Position numbers and translations under genes: made by a program | Part shown: piece by piece, positions 18,044-26,803 of the stretch | How the letters are laid out: the number at the start of each line of letters is the position of its first letter | How positions within the stretch are numbered: position 1 is the first letter of the stretch | Notes under the pieces: model-generated | What the model was told of the DNA's origin: nothing | The model's input: only the letters and a program-made list of their open reading frames with translations | Database searches by the model: none | DNA from: Arthrobacter sp. U41 | Lineage (GTDB): Bacteria; Actinomycetota; Actinomycetes; Actinomycetales; Micrococcaceae | NCBI RefSeq assembly: GCF_007679325.1 | Contig: NZ_VEGI01000001.1 | Span: 868,001 to 932,000 of the forward strand | Direction: 5' to 3' | DNA length: 64,000 nucleotides

Positions 18044-18049
18044 TAGACT
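18044..18049 (+). promoter_or_regulatory. -10-like box before the DUF6541 gene
   Basis: TAGACT, the same hexamer seen before galE and secA, lies 32 nt upstream of the DUF6541 ATG. That ATG has AGGAG 6 nt ahead of it. No clear -35 is visible. Confidence 0.4.
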
Positions 18050-18081
18050 CGAGTCGGTAAATCGGACGGGCAGGAGCATTA

Positions 18082-20088
18082 ATGAACTGGTGGCAGGCGT
18101 TTCCCGCTATCGCCGTGGCCGCACTCTTGCTCTTCCTCCCCGGGCTCATCCTTGCGCGGGCACTCGGCACCAAGGGCTTCGCCTCCGCGGCGATGGCACC
18201 CCTGGCGTCCTGCGGGCTCATCGGGCTTGCGGGCGTGGTGGGGGGCCTGCTCCGGCTGGACTGGGGGATCCTCAGCTACGTACTGGTCACAGCCGTGTGC
18301 ACCGGCCTGGCATTGCTGCTTCGGCGGTTCTTCAGGGGCCGGGTTGCCGCAGTCGCACCGGCCTCGGCGGCGCCTGTCGCCCAGTGGGCGGCAATCCTGG
18401 GCGGCATGGCCGCGGGCTCCTACCTGATTGTCAGCCGGCTGTGGCCGGCCATCGGCAAGCCGGGAAACTTCGCCCAGGTGTATGACAACGTTTTTCACCT
18501 CAACGCGGTCCGGTACATCCTCGAAACCGGGAACGCGTCGTCGCTGACGTTGGGCCGTATGCTCAACCCGGATGCCGGGATCGCCATCTACCCTTCCGTG
18601 TGGCATTCCCTGGCTGCCCTGGTTTCCCAATTGACCAGCAACGACGTCATCGTCAGCCAGAACGCCGTGATCGTGGCTGTCAGCGTGATCTTGTGGCCCT
18701 TCGCTTGCATCATGCTGGTCCGGGGCATTGTCGGCCCCCGCGTCCTGCCGCTTGTTTTTGCCGGCGCCTTGAGCGGCGGTTTTTGGATGTTCCCGCTGCA
18801 ATTGCTCCAGTGGGGCCCGCTGTATCCCAACACGCTTGCCTACAGCCTGCTGCCCTTGGCGCTGCTGGTCCTCGTGGGGCTGTTCAACGCGGGGCGCGAA
18901 CGATTTATGGACAACGTCAGCCTGTGGTCCTTCCTGCTCATTGCCGTTGCGGCGTTGTTCCTGTCGCAGCCCAACGGCGTCACGGCGCTGCTGGCATTCT
19001 CCGTCCCGCTCATTGCCGCCGCGTGGTTCAACCAGCTCCGCGCCCGCATCCGGGCGAAAGCGGGCGCCCGGGCAATCGCCTTCGTGGTGCTCTGGGGGTT
19101 CGCCGCGGCTGCAGCCTTCCTCGTCGTCTGGCAGTCCTTGCTCCTCAGCTTCGACAACTGGAAGCCCAGCCGGACGCTGGCCCAGGCGGTGGAAGACGTG
19201 GCAACAGGCACGCTCCTTGGCGGCAGCGCCACAACGGTCGCCTCCGTGGCGGCCCTCCTGGGCATCATCACGATCATCCTGCGGCGGCGTGGCGGCTGGA
19301 TGATTGCCTGCGCGCTGATCGCCGCCGCCCTCTACATCGTCGCGGTCTTTATGTATCAGGGCCGCTTCCGGCACTTCACCACCGGCAGCTGGTACCAGGA
19401 CCCCTACCGGCTCGCGGCCTTGGTGCCCCTGTTTACGATTGTCCTCGCCAGCGTCGGCGCTGACGGTCTGGTGTCCGCGGTCCGGGGCTGGCTTGGGCGC
19501 ATGGCCGAGCGGCGGCCGGCCGGCCGGCGTCTTGGCCTGCCACAGTTCCGGGGATCCGGAAGCCTGTACGCCGTAGCAGCGGCGGCCATCCTTGCCCTTG
19601 CCTTTCACACCTTGGTGGGACGCGTCCATGATCCCGGGCTGACCGCCGTATCCACCAAAATCACCGAAACATACTCATACGTCCCGGGCTGGGCAGTTTC
19701 CAACGACGAATTCGCCCTCATGTCCCGGCTTGGCTCGACTGTTCCGGAAGATGCCGTCATCGGCGTCAATCCGTTTAATGGCGGGGCGCTGGCCTACGCC
19801 ATCTCCGGCCGCCACGTCACCCAGTACCATCTTGCGCCCGCTCCCGACGCCGAACTGCGCAAGATCGCGAAGGACATCACCACGGCGCAGGCCGGATCTG
19901 AAACCTGCCAGCTCGCAGGGAAAGACCAGGTCCGCTACATCCTCGACTTCGGCCGCTTCTACATGCTCAACTTCCCGGAGGCCGGGTCCTACCCCGCGTT
20001 CGTCGACGTCGCCACTGCCGAGGGTGCCAAGGTGGAACTCGTGGACCAGCAGGGCGCGGCCAAACTCTACCGGGTCACCGCGTGCTGA
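18082..20088 (+). CDS. DUF6541-type polytopic membrane protein, possible GT-C glycosyltransferase
   Basis: 668 residues with a dozen or more hydrophobic helices and a soluble C-terminal domain of about 140 residues. An Asp (D135, in VYDNVFHLNAVRYI) falls in an early loop, where GT-C enzymes place a catalytic acid. A later loop holds QGRFRHFTTGSWYQDPYRLAAL. The overall pattern fits the DUF6541 family found in actinobacterial wall-polysaccharide loci. I infer a polyprenyl-phosphate-sugar-dependent transferase or polymerase acting outside the membrane; this has not been shown for the family as far as I know. Ribosome site AGGAG supports ATG 18082. Confidence 0.72.
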   Translation: MNWWQAFPAIAVAALLLFLPGLILARALGTKGFASAAMAPLASCGLIGLAGVVGGLLRLDWGILSYVLVTAVCTGLALLLRRFFRGRVAAVAPASAAPVAQWAAILGGMAAGSYLIVSRLWPAIGKPGNFAQVYDNVFHLNAVRYILETGNASSLTLGRMLNPDAGIAIYPSVWHSLAALVSQLTSNDVIVSQNAVIVAVSVILWPFACIMLVRGIVGPRVLPLVFAGALSGGFWMFPLQLLQWGPLYPNTLAYSLLPLALLVLVGLFNAGRERFMDNVSLWSFLLIAVAALFLSQPNGVTALLAFSVPLIAAAWFNQLRARIRAKAGARAIAFVVLWGFAAAAAFLVVWQSLLLSFDNWKPSRTLAQAVEDVATGTLLGGSATTVASVAALLGIITIILRRRGGWMIACALIAAALYIVAVFMYQGRFRHFTTGSWYQDPYRLAALVPLFTIVLASVGADGLVSAVRGWLGRMAERRPAGRRLGLPQFRGSGSLYAVAAAAILALAFHTLVGRVHDPGLTAVSTKITETYSYVPGWAVSNDEFALMSRLGSTVPEDAVIGVNPFNGGALAYAISGRHVTQYHLAPAPDAELRKIAKDITTAQAGSETCQLAGKDQVRYILDFGRFYMLNFPEAGSYPAFVDVATAEGAKVELVDQQGAAKLYRVTAC

Positions 20089-20154
20089 CCGGGCCTGGCC
20101 TGCCAGGCCCGGTGGGCAGGATCACAGCTGCCCTGGCCGGACGCGGCTTTCGCC

Positions 20155-20160
20155 TAAGCT
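20155..20160 (+). promoter_or_regulatory. -10 box of the 2-epimerase gene, probably leaderless
   Basis: TAAGCT ends 6 nt before the ATG at 20167, so transcription would begin at the start codon. No ribosome site is visible in the preceding 20 nt. Confidence 0.4.
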
Positions 20161-20166
20161 AGAACC

Positions 20167-21240
20167 ATGCGTATTCTCAGCGTCGTCGGCGCAAGACCAC
20201 AGTTCGTAAAGCTCGCACCGATCGCATCAGCCATTTCCGGCCGGGCAGAACACCTCATCGCCCACACAGGCCAGCATTATGACGAGCTCATGAGTGACGT
20301 CTTTTTCCGGGACCTGGGTATCCCCGCCCCCGACTTTAACCTCGGGGTGGGATCCGGCAAACACGGGGCACAGACGGGCGCGATGCTCGGAGGCCTTGAG
20401 GAAATCCTGGAAGAGGCCAAGCCGGACTGTGTCCTGGTCTACGGCGACACCAACTCCACACTGGCGGCGGCCATCGCGGCGGTCAAGATGCACATCCCGC
20501 TGGCCCACCTCGAAGCGGGGCTGCGTTCCTTCAACCGGCGCATGCCGGAAGAGCACAACCGCGTCCTGACGGACCACGCGGCGGACCTGCTGTTGGCGCC
20601 CACCCAGGTTGCAGTGGACCACCTGGCCAATGAGGGCCTGGCCGGCAAGACGGTACTCGTCGGCGACGTCATGACCGATGTCCTGTTCCAGGTCCGGTCG
20701 TTGCTGGAGCAGCGCAATGAGCCCCTCCCCCTGGATATGGAGCCGGGCGGCTACTACGTCAGCACCATCCACCGCCCCGACAACACGGACTCACCGGCCC
20801 GCCTCAAGGCCATCCTCGACTCCTTGGCATCCCTGGACCGGCCGGTGCTCCTGCTGGCCCACCCGCGCCTGGTCAGTCTGGCGGAACGTCACGGACTGAC
20901 ACTCGAGCAGGGCAGCATCCGGGCCTGCCCGCCGCTGGCCTATCCGCAACTGGTCAACGCCGTGCGGAACAGCGAAGGCGTCGTCACGGACTCCGGCGGG
21001 CTGCAGAAGGAAGCATTCCTGCTGCGCGTGCCCTGCACCACCATCCGTCCTGAAACGGAGTGGGTGGAGACCCTCGAATCGCGCTGGAATGTCCTGGTCA
21101 GCGAAGACCTGTCCATCCTTGCCGACACCGTAAAGCGGCCCGCACCTGAGCCCACGGACGCTGCCCCCTACGGCGACGGCCACGCCGCAGAGAAGATCGT
21201 GGACGCGCTGCTGGACTTCAACGCACAGTCGGCCAGGTAG
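20167..21240 (+). CDS. wbpI: WbpI/WecB-type non-hydrolysing UDP-sugar 2-epimerase
   Basis: 357 residues, GT-B-like epimerase fold. Motifs include VGARPQFVKLAPI at the N-terminus, HTGQHYDELMSD, VLVYGDTNSTLA, HLEAGLRSFNRRMPEEHNR and the C-terminal VTDSGGLQKEAFLL. The RSFNRRMPEE form and GIPAPDFNL resemble WbpI, which converts UDP-2,3-diacetamido-glucuronate to the mannuronate form, more than classic WecB (UDP-GlcNAc). With WbpA/B/D/E-like genes in the converging operon, a role in UDP-ManNAc3NAcA synthesis is likely. A plain UDP-GlcNAc 2-epimerase remains possible. Confidence 0.82.
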   Translation: MRILSVVGARPQFVKLAPIASAISGRAEHLIAHTGQHYDELMSDVFFRDLGIPAPDFNLGVGSGKHGAQTGAMLGGLEEILEEAKPDCVLVYGDTNSTLAAAIAAVKMHIPLAHLEAGLRSFNRRMPEEHNRVLTDHAADLLLAPTQVAVDHLANEGLAGKTVLVGDVMTDVLFQVRSLLEQRNEPLPLDMEPGGYYVSTIHRPDNTDSPARLKAILDSLASLDRPVLLLAHPRLVSLAERHGLTLEQGSIRACPPLAYPQLVNAVRNSEGVVTDSGGLQKEAFLLRVPCTTIRPETEWVETLESRWNVLVSEDLSILADTVKRPAPEPTDAAPYGDGHAAEKIVDALLDFNAQSAR

Positions 21241-21262
21241 CAGGATCCGGCATTGCCGGTGA

Positions 21263-21300
21263 GGGGCGGTAGCTGACGGCAGGACGTCAGCTACCGCCCC
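21263..21300. terminator. Hairpin between convergent genes
   Basis: A perfect 16-bp stem (21263-21278 with 21285-21300) and a 6-nt loop lie 23 nt after the 2-epimerase stop and 47 nt beyond the stop of the converging GT2 gene. It likely ends transcription from both sides. There is no long T-tract. Confidence 0.75.
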
Positions 21301-21346
21301 TGCTGCTTTCCGGTGCCCGGGAAGGGCGCCTAAGGCTGGGGAACCG

Positions 21347-22450
21347 CTAGAGCAGCGCGGACGCCGCCATGAACCGTACCGGGGCCTCGGGATCGAACTG
21401 GGCCGTCGGGCTGGACGCAATCATGGTCCGCGGACGTCCGAACCTGCGGCGCGCTGCGGCTGCCGCCAGCATCTCAGCCAAGGGACCCGGGGTAAGGATG
21501 CTGCGAAGCAGCCGGGCGTCCGCCAGGGAGAGGGGCCGGTCCGCCCCCGGGGCCGCGGCCAGGAGAGTCCGGGTCATGTGTGCGAATTCCGCGCGGTCAG
21601 GGTCCGTCCAGCCGCCGTGTTCGCTACGCGGGAGAACCACGCCGAAGACATGGACCCGGAGCAGTTTGGTGACCAGCGCCCGACGGTGCGCCAGGGGAAG
21701 AGCGACGAACCAGGGATCGGCCACGAGCTCCAGGGCAAAGGCAAACAATTCACCGATGTCCCGCCGCTGTCCCGTGACCCGGTCCCGCGCGTCGTCGCCC
21801 ACAACGTACTTGCCGGCCCCGCGGGCATAGTCGATCCGGCCGCCGCCGAACCAGAGCTTGGCGGAGAATATCTGGTCCTCCCCCGTGCGCAGATCCGCGC
21901 TGAATTCCAGGCCCAGACGCTGGATCTCGCTGCGCCTCAGCAAGCCAAGCGGCGCTGTGCGGTAGCTCAGGCGGTCCTTGACCGGGTCCAGTTTGAACTG
22001 CCGGCGGACCCGGACCGGCGGGGTCCTTACCGGCGCTCCGCCGGCATGGCGCTGGGGCGCGACGACCATGGCGGAGGAATGGGTGCGGGCGAGCTCCAGC
22101 CACTGGCGCAGGGCGCCGGGTTCCAGTGAATCGTCGCTGCCAAGAATGCACACAAATTCAGCGTCCGCCTGCTCAAGCCCGTAGTTGAACGGCCCGGCCG
22201 GGCTGGGTATCCCGTCGCGGAGCTCCAGGAACCTGGTGGCTGAGGCCAGTTCGGGCGGGACGTTGCTCGAAATCTCGTCCCGGGAGATGTTGTGGCACAC
22301 CACGGTGGCCCGGACGCCGTCGGGGCCGTTCAGCTCGAGGCCGGCAGCGGCCACCGACGCGAGCGCCCTCGCCACCGGCCGGGTGCTGCTGTGCACCGCG
22401 ATGACGACGTCCACCGCCGGGACTGCTGCACCGGTTACATCCTTATCCAT
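21347..22450 (-). CDS. Family 2 glycosyltransferase, paralogue of the gene at 16812-17957
   Basis: About 367 residues. The GT-A domain shows VDVVIAVHSSTRPVARALASV, SPAGPFNYGLEQA, ILGSDDSLEPGAL and TGEDQIFSAKLWF, mirroring the gene at 16812-17957. Here the acidic motif is GSDD instead of DSDD. The C-terminal half is helical. The ATG at 22450 overlaps the upstream GT4 gene by 8 nt and has GGGAGCAGG just ahead. It is the last gene of the wbpA operon. Confidence 0.8.
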   Translation of the reverse strand: MDKDVTGAAVPAVDVVIAVHSSTRPVARALASVAAAGLELNGPDGVRATVVCHNISRDEISSNVPPELASATRFLELRDGIPSPAGPFNYGLEQADAEFVCILGSDDSLEPGALRQWLELARTHSSAMVVAPQRHAGGAPVRTPPVRVRRQFKLDPVKDRLSYRTAPLGLLRRSEIQRLGLEFSADLRTGEDQIFSAKLWFGGGRIDYARGAGKYVVGDDARDRVTGQRRDIGELFAFALELVADPWFVALPLAHRRALVTKLLRVHVFGVVLPRSEHGGWTDPDRAEFAHMTRTLLAAAPGADRPLSLADARLLRSILTPGPLAEMLAAAAARRRFGRPRTMIASSPTAQFDPEAPVRFMAASALL

Positions 22451-23561
22451 GCCTGCTCCCGGTGGCTCCGCTGCCGGCGAGCACCCTGCCGTAGACGTCC
22501 TCGAACAGCATGCCAACCGTGCTCCGGCTGAACCTGGCCCGGATGGGCGCGGCAATGGCCGAGGGGTCGGCACCGGCGAAGTTCAACCGGGCCGCCTGGA
22601 TCGCGGCGGCCAGGGACTCCGGGGACGCATCATCCACCAGGACGCCGTTCGCCGGGGTCACGTAGTCCGTGAAGCCGCCCACACGCGGGACGACGACGGG
22701 CCGCCCGGCCGAGAGCGCCTCCGCCGCGGACGTGAAAAAGTTCTCATGGGCCGTCGGGAGGAAGAACAGATGGGCCTGCTCGAAATACGCGAACACCTCG
22801 GCCGGCGGGACCGTGCCGACCAGCGTGACGTTCTCCCCCAGCTGCAACTCGGAGATCAGTTCTTCGGCTTCCCCGCGGAGGGGTCCGTCCCCCACCCAGT
22901 TGAGGTGCACATCGTGGCCCGCTTCCTTAAGCGCTGCGATGGTCCTGATGGCCAGAAGCGGCCTCTTCCCCGGAACCAGCCCGCCGACAGCCACCAGGCG
23001 CAGCCGGTCACCGGAAGGCAGCGGCTTCACCGGCCGCTCGTTGGCAACAACGCACGGAACCAGCACCGCCGCGTCCGGCCGCGCGAACGCCTGTAGCTTG
23101 CCGACGAGTTCCGCCGTCACTCCTGTCACGGCGTGCGGAAGACGCAGCACCCAGCGCAGCCAGGCGAAACGCGGCCACATCCCGGCGACGTTCCGCGGGT
23201 TTGTGACGCCGCTCCAGTGCTCGGAGTGGACCCACGGCTTGCGTGTCAGGGCCGCCGGGAGTGCCGCCACGAGTGCCGAGGAGAAGGCCATGGTGTGCAG
23301 CACGTCCGACGTCGAGCTTTCCCTCATCAGCGTTCGGAGCACGGACACTGCCGTCCACGGCCGGCGGGGGTTGAGGGACACCCTCTGCACGGGGAGTCCG
23401 GCGTAGGCCTCCTCGGACGCGGGCAGCCTGCTGCCCAGCCGCACATGCACCACGCTGACATCGTGCCGCAGCTGGACTGCCTTCGCATGCTCCAGATTGA
23501 ACGGGGCCTGGGCCGGCGCCTCGTGGCTGGGGAACCAGGTGGTGACCACAAGGATTTTCAT
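22443..23561 (-). CDS. Family 4 glycosyltransferase
   Basis: About 372 residues. Canonical GT4 features are visible: MKILVVTTWFPSHEAPAQA at the N-terminus, RLVAVGGLVPGKRPLLAI at the start of the donor domain, WVGDGPLRGEAE, and HENFFTSAAEALSAGRPVVV with the catalytic-loop Glu. It is cytoplasmic or membrane-associated. Its ATG overlaps the upstream glycosyltransferase stop (ATGA, 23558-23561). Sugar donor unknown; it belongs to the ManNAc3NAcA-type operon. Confidence 0.87.
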   Translation of the reverse strand: MKILVVTTWFPSHEAPAQAPFNLEHAKAVQLRHDVSVVHVRLGSRLPASEEAYAGLPVQRVSLNPRRPWTAVSVLRTLMRESSTSDVLHTMAFSSALVAALPAALTRKPWVHSEHWSGVTNPRNVAGMWPRFAWLRWVLRLPHAVTGVTAELVGKLQAFARPDAAVLVPCVVANERPVKPLPSGDRLRLVAVGGLVPGKRPLLAIRTIAALKEAGHDVHLNWVGDGPLRGEAEELISELQLGENVTLVGTVPPAEVFAYFEQAHLFFLPTAHENFFTSAAEALSAGRPVVVPRVGGFTDYVTPANGVLVDDASPESLAAAIQAARLNFAGADPSAIAAPIRARFSRSTVGMLFEDVYGRVLAGSGATGSRHG

Positions 23562-24718
23562 GGCTGGGTCCTCGCCAGCGACGCGACGATCGCGGCCGCG
23601 GCCTGGCCGGCGGCGGCGAGTGAGGCGTTCTCCCCCACCCACTGCGAGCGGTGTCCGTGACCGGTGTCTTCCTTGTCCAGCGCGGCGATCATGGCGGCCG
23701 CCACGTCATCCGGGTTATGGTCCACAGCGTCGCCGAGGCCGTTGTTGGCCACCACCGCGGCTCCCTCGCCGGGCCCGGCAAAGATGACCCGGGCGCCGCA
23801 CCCTGCGGCCGCGTAAATTTTCGTCGGCTTGGCGAAGTCGTAGCCCTGACCGGGTTTGATGCTGACCAGCGCCGCCACGGCCCCGCGAAGCCAGGCTGCG
23901 GCCTCCCGGGGCGGCACAACGCCGCCGAAGACCACGCTGCCGGGAGCAACCTCGTCCGCCAGCGCCCGGAGGGCCGGTTCGTCGGTGCCCTGCCCGAAGA
24001 AGCGGATCTCCGCCGTCGGATATTTGCGCTGCACCAGCGGCAACGCCTGGATGAAGACGTCGGCTCCCTGCCATTCGGAAATCGTTCCGGTGTAGGCGAA
24101 GTAGGGCCGGTCGCTGTGAGCGGCATCGCCGTGGGGATTGAAGACTGACGTGTCAACGCCGTTGGCGACCACCCGCACCCGCTCCGCCGGCGCATCGAAC
24201 TTTGCCACCTGCTCGGCCACCGCCTCAGAAATGGCGATGACGCAGGCGGCGCGCCGCAGGACGAATCCCTCGACGCTGCGCATCAGGCGTACGACGAAGC
24301 CCGGCACGTCCGTCGCGGACAGCGCCTCACTCCAGACGTCCGCGGCGTAGTAGACGAACGGCCGGCGGCGCAGCCAGGAGCTCAGGGCCACCACCAGTCC
24401 GGTGGTGGGCGGCGGTTCGGACACAACCACATCGGCCCGCTGCAGCAACAGGCGGAAGAAGGCCGGCACGTCGAAGCTCAGGTATTGGACGTAGCCGCGG
24501 ACGTTGCCGCCGCCGTCGCGCAGCACGGGCCAGCGGCTGATCCTGAAGGGAACGGTGCCGGCCGTGGCGCCGCCAGGGGCACGAGTGGTGACCACCAAAA
24601 CGTCCGCCCCCGCAGCCACCAACCCGTCGACCAGCGCCTGGAGACGGAAGGCCGCGGCCCCCACTTCAGGCGTAAAGAGCCGGGTGGCCACCACCACCCT
24701 CAAACGGGGGGCTGTCAC
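23558..24718 (-). CDS. Family 4 glycosyltransferase (WbuB-like)
   Basis: About 386 residues. The N-terminal domain starts RLRVVVATRLFTPEVGAAAF. The middle has VVSEPPPTTGLVVAL and FVYYAADVWSEAL, as in WbuB-type enzymes that transfer N-acetylated amino sugars. The donor domain has YFAYTGTISEWQGADVFIQA and DFAKPTKIYAAAGCGA. The GTG at 24718 overlaps the wbpB-like stop (GTGA). The frame extends upstream to 24943, but that part lies within wbpB and reads as noise. It could add the diacetamido uronic acid; this is inference. Confidence 0.84.
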   Translation of the reverse strand: MTAPRLRVVVATRLFTPEVGAAAFRLQALVDGLVAAGADVLVVTTRAPGGATAGTVPFRISRWPVLRDGGGNVRGYVQYLSFDVPAFFRLLLQRADVVVSEPPPTTGLVVALSSWLRRRPFVYYAADVWSEALSATDVPGFVVRLMRSVEGFVLRRAACVIAISEAVAEQVAKFDAPAERVRVVANGVDTSVFNPHGDAAHSDRPYFAYTGTISEWQGADVFIQALPLVQRKYPTAEIRFFGQGTDEPALRALADEVAPGSVVFGGVVPPREAAAWLRGAVAALVSIKPGQGYDFAKPTKIYAAAGCGARVIFAGPGEGAAVVANNGLGDAVDHNPDDVAAAMIAALDKEDTGHGHRSQWVGENASLAAAGQAAAAIVASLARTQP

Positions 24719-25710
24719 GAGGCGGCGACTTTGACCATCCGCCCGCTGCGCGCGGACTCCAGCACGGCTTCGGCAACGCGCAGCGTGTCCAGGCCCTCGC
24801 GCATGGTGACGACGTCGGTGCGCAGCCCGAGGACCGCGTCGCGGAACGCCTCGTGCTCGGTGCGCAGCGGTTCCGGTTTCGCGATGGCAAGACGGGTCAT
24901 GTTGCCCTCGGAAACACCACGGAAAGCCGCCATGGACTCCCACTCGGTGGCCACGGTGCCGTTCTCGAAGAACGTCAGGTCCGCTGTGACCGTGTCGGCC
25001 ACAAAGGCACCCTTTTCGCCGGTGACGATGGTCAGGCGCTCTTTCATGGGGGAAAGCCAGTTCACCAGGTGGTTGGTGATGACGCCGCTTTCCAGCTGCC
25101 CGGTCGCTGCGACCATGTCCTCGTGCGGACGGCCGCTGCGCGTGGTGACCTGGGCGAAGATTGAATCGAAGCGGCTCTGGGCGAGCCAGGCAGTCAGGTC
25201 GATATCGTGCGTGCCCAGGTCCTTGACCACACCGACGTCGGCGATGCGTGACGGGAACGGGCCCTGGCGCCGGGTGGCGATCTGGTACACGTCGCCGAGT
25301 TCGCCCGCCTCAATCCGCTTCCGCAGGGACTGCAGCGCAGGATTGAAACGCTCGATGTGGCCTACGGCCCCCACGAGGTTTTTGGCCTCGAACGCCTCCA
25401 CGAGGCGCTGCCCGGCCTCCGTGCTGGCGGCGATGGGCTTCTCCACGAGGGTGTGGACGCCGGCGTCGGCCAGGGCCAGTCCGACCTCCTCATGCATACC
25501 CGTGGGGACGGCGGCGACCGCCATGTCCAGGCCCTCGGCAATAAGTTCTTCCACCGAGGACAGCACGGTCAGTCCGCCGGCTACGCCGTGCGGATCGCCG
25601 TACGCGTCCGCTACGGCCACCAGGTCGACGCCGGGAAGCTCGCGGAGGACGCGGGCGTGGTGCCGCCCCATCATCCCCAGCCCGATCAGGCCTACGCGCA
25701 GGTTCGCCAT
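24715..25710 (-). CDS. wbpB: WbpB-like UDP-sugar 3-dehydrogenase (Gfo/Idh/MocA family)
   Basis: About 331 residues. The N-terminal Rossmann fold shows GLIGLGMMGRHHARVL. The signature VEKPIA and the substrate-domain motifs GHIERFNPAL and DLGTHDIDL are typical of WbpB/WlbA oxidases. These oxidise C3 of UDP-GlcNAcA to give the 3-keto sugar that WbpE aminates. ATG 25710 starts 1 nt after the stop of the WbpE-like gene; GTG 25719 is an in-frame alternative. The neighbours (wbpE, wbpD, wbpA) make this assignment much stronger than sequence alone. Confidence 0.85.
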   Translation of the reverse strand: MANLRVGLIGLGMMGRHHARVLRELPGVDLVAVADAYGDPHGVAGGLTVLSSVEELIAEGLDMAVAAVPTGMHEEVGLALADAGVHTLVEKPIAASTEAGQRLVEAFEAKNLVGAVGHIERFNPALQSLRKRIEAGELGDVYQIATRRQGPFPSRIADVGVVKDLGTHDIDLTAWLAQSRFDSIFAQVTTRSGRPHEDMVAATGQLESGVITNHLVNWLSPMKERLTIVTGEKGAFVADTVTADLTFFENGTVATEWESMAAFRGVSEGNMTRLAIAKPEPLRTEHEAFRDAVLGLRTDVVTMREGLDTLRVAEAVLESARSGRMVKVAAS

Positions 25711-25711
25711 G

Positions 25712-26803
25712 TCAGGCACCGGCCTTGGAGACGGCGTTGACAGCGGCGACGATACGCTCGAGATCGTCCTGGCTCAGGGACGGGTGGACCGGCAGGGACA
25801 GCACTTCCTTGGCCGCCGTTTCCGTGTTGGGCAGGTCTTCGGTCCGGTTGAAGGACGGAAGGCGGTGGTTCGGGACCGGGTAGTACACGCCGGTGCCGAT
25901 GTTGTATTCCTCGCGCAGTGCCTTGGCCAGTCCGTCCCGGTCCTCGGGCACACGGATGGTGTACTGGTGGTAGACGTGGCCTGCCCCTGCCTTGACCAGC
26001 GGCGTTCCGACGTTCTCCAGGTTGGCGTCGAGGAACGCGGCGTTCTGCTGGCGCTGCGCGGTCCAGCCCAGCACCTTGGTGAGCTGGACGCGGCCGATGG
26101 CGGCGTGCAGGTCCGTCATACGCGCGTTGAACCCGACGATTTCGTTCTGGTACTGCTTCTCCATGCCCTGGTTGCGCAGCAGCCGGAGCCGGTGCTCGAC
26201 GGCGGCGTCCGACGTCGTGACCATGCCGCCCTCACCGGAGGTCATGTTCTTCGTCGGGTACAGGCTGAACATGGCGAAGGTGCCGAAGCTGCCGACCTTC
26301 TGGCCATTGAAGCTGGCTCCGTGTGCCTGGGCTGCGTCCTCGTAGAGGTCGATGCCGCGCTCCGCGGCAAGCCGGCCGAGGCCTTCGACGTCGAACGGGT
26401 GCCCGTAAAGGTGCACCGGCATGATGCCCTTGGTCTTCTCGGTGATGAGCGACGCGACGTGGTCCGTGTCCAGGGTGTAGTGGTCCAGTTCGATGTCGGC
26501 GAAGACGGGAGTGGCTCCGGTCAGCGCGACGGAGTTGCCGGTGGCGGCGAACGTGAACGACGGCACGATGACCTCGTCGCCGGGGCCCACACCGGCGGCC
26601 AGGAGGCCGAGGTGCAGTCCGGAGGTGCCGGAGTTCACGGCAACGGCGGCGCGGCCATCAACAAGCACCGAGGAGAACTCAGTTTCAAAGTCCGCCACCT
26701 GCTTGCCCTGGGCCAGCATTCCGGACGCGAGGACGGCATCGACAGCCGCCCGCTCTTCATCGCCGATGATCGGCTTGGCTGCGGGGATAAAGTCCAGGCT
26801 CAT
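25712..26803 (-). CDS. wbpE: WbpE-like UDP-sugar aminotransferase (DegT/DnrJ/EryC1/StrS)
   Basis: 363 residues, the usual length. It is PLP-dependent and adds an amino group at C3 of the 3-keto UDP-uronic acid. The PLP lysine is K185 in FSLYPTKNMTSGEGG. The cofactor Asp motif is EDAAQAHGA (D156), and NSGTSGLHLGL binds phosphate. The ATG overlaps the WbpD-like stop (ATGA, 26800-26803). Family and context agree. The regiochemistry is inferred from the neighbouring WbpB, WbpD and WbpA. Confidence 0.9.
   Translation of the reverse strand: MSLDFIPAAKPIIGDEERAAVDAVLASGMLAQGKQVADFETEFSSVLVDGRAAVAVNSGTSGLHLGLLAAGVGPGDEVIVPSFTFAATGNSVALTGATPVFADIELDHYTLDTDHVASLITEKTKGIMPVHLYGHPFDVEGLGRLAAERGIDLYEDAAQAHGASFNGQKVGSFGTFAMFSLYPTKNMTSGEGGMVTTSDAAVEHRLRLLRNQGMEKQYQNEIVGFNARMTDLHAAIGRVQLTKVLGWTAQRQQNAAFLDANLENVGTPLVKAGAGHVYHQYTIRVPEDRDGLAKALREEYNIGTGVYYPVPNHRLPSFNRTEDLPNTETAAKEVLSLPVHPSLSQDDLERIVAAVNAVSKAGA

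Noticed and set aside
18079-19629. 516-residue minus-strand open frame
   Set aside because: Antisense of the DUF6541 gene; Gln/Gly/Asp/His-rich sequence typical of complement-strand readings.
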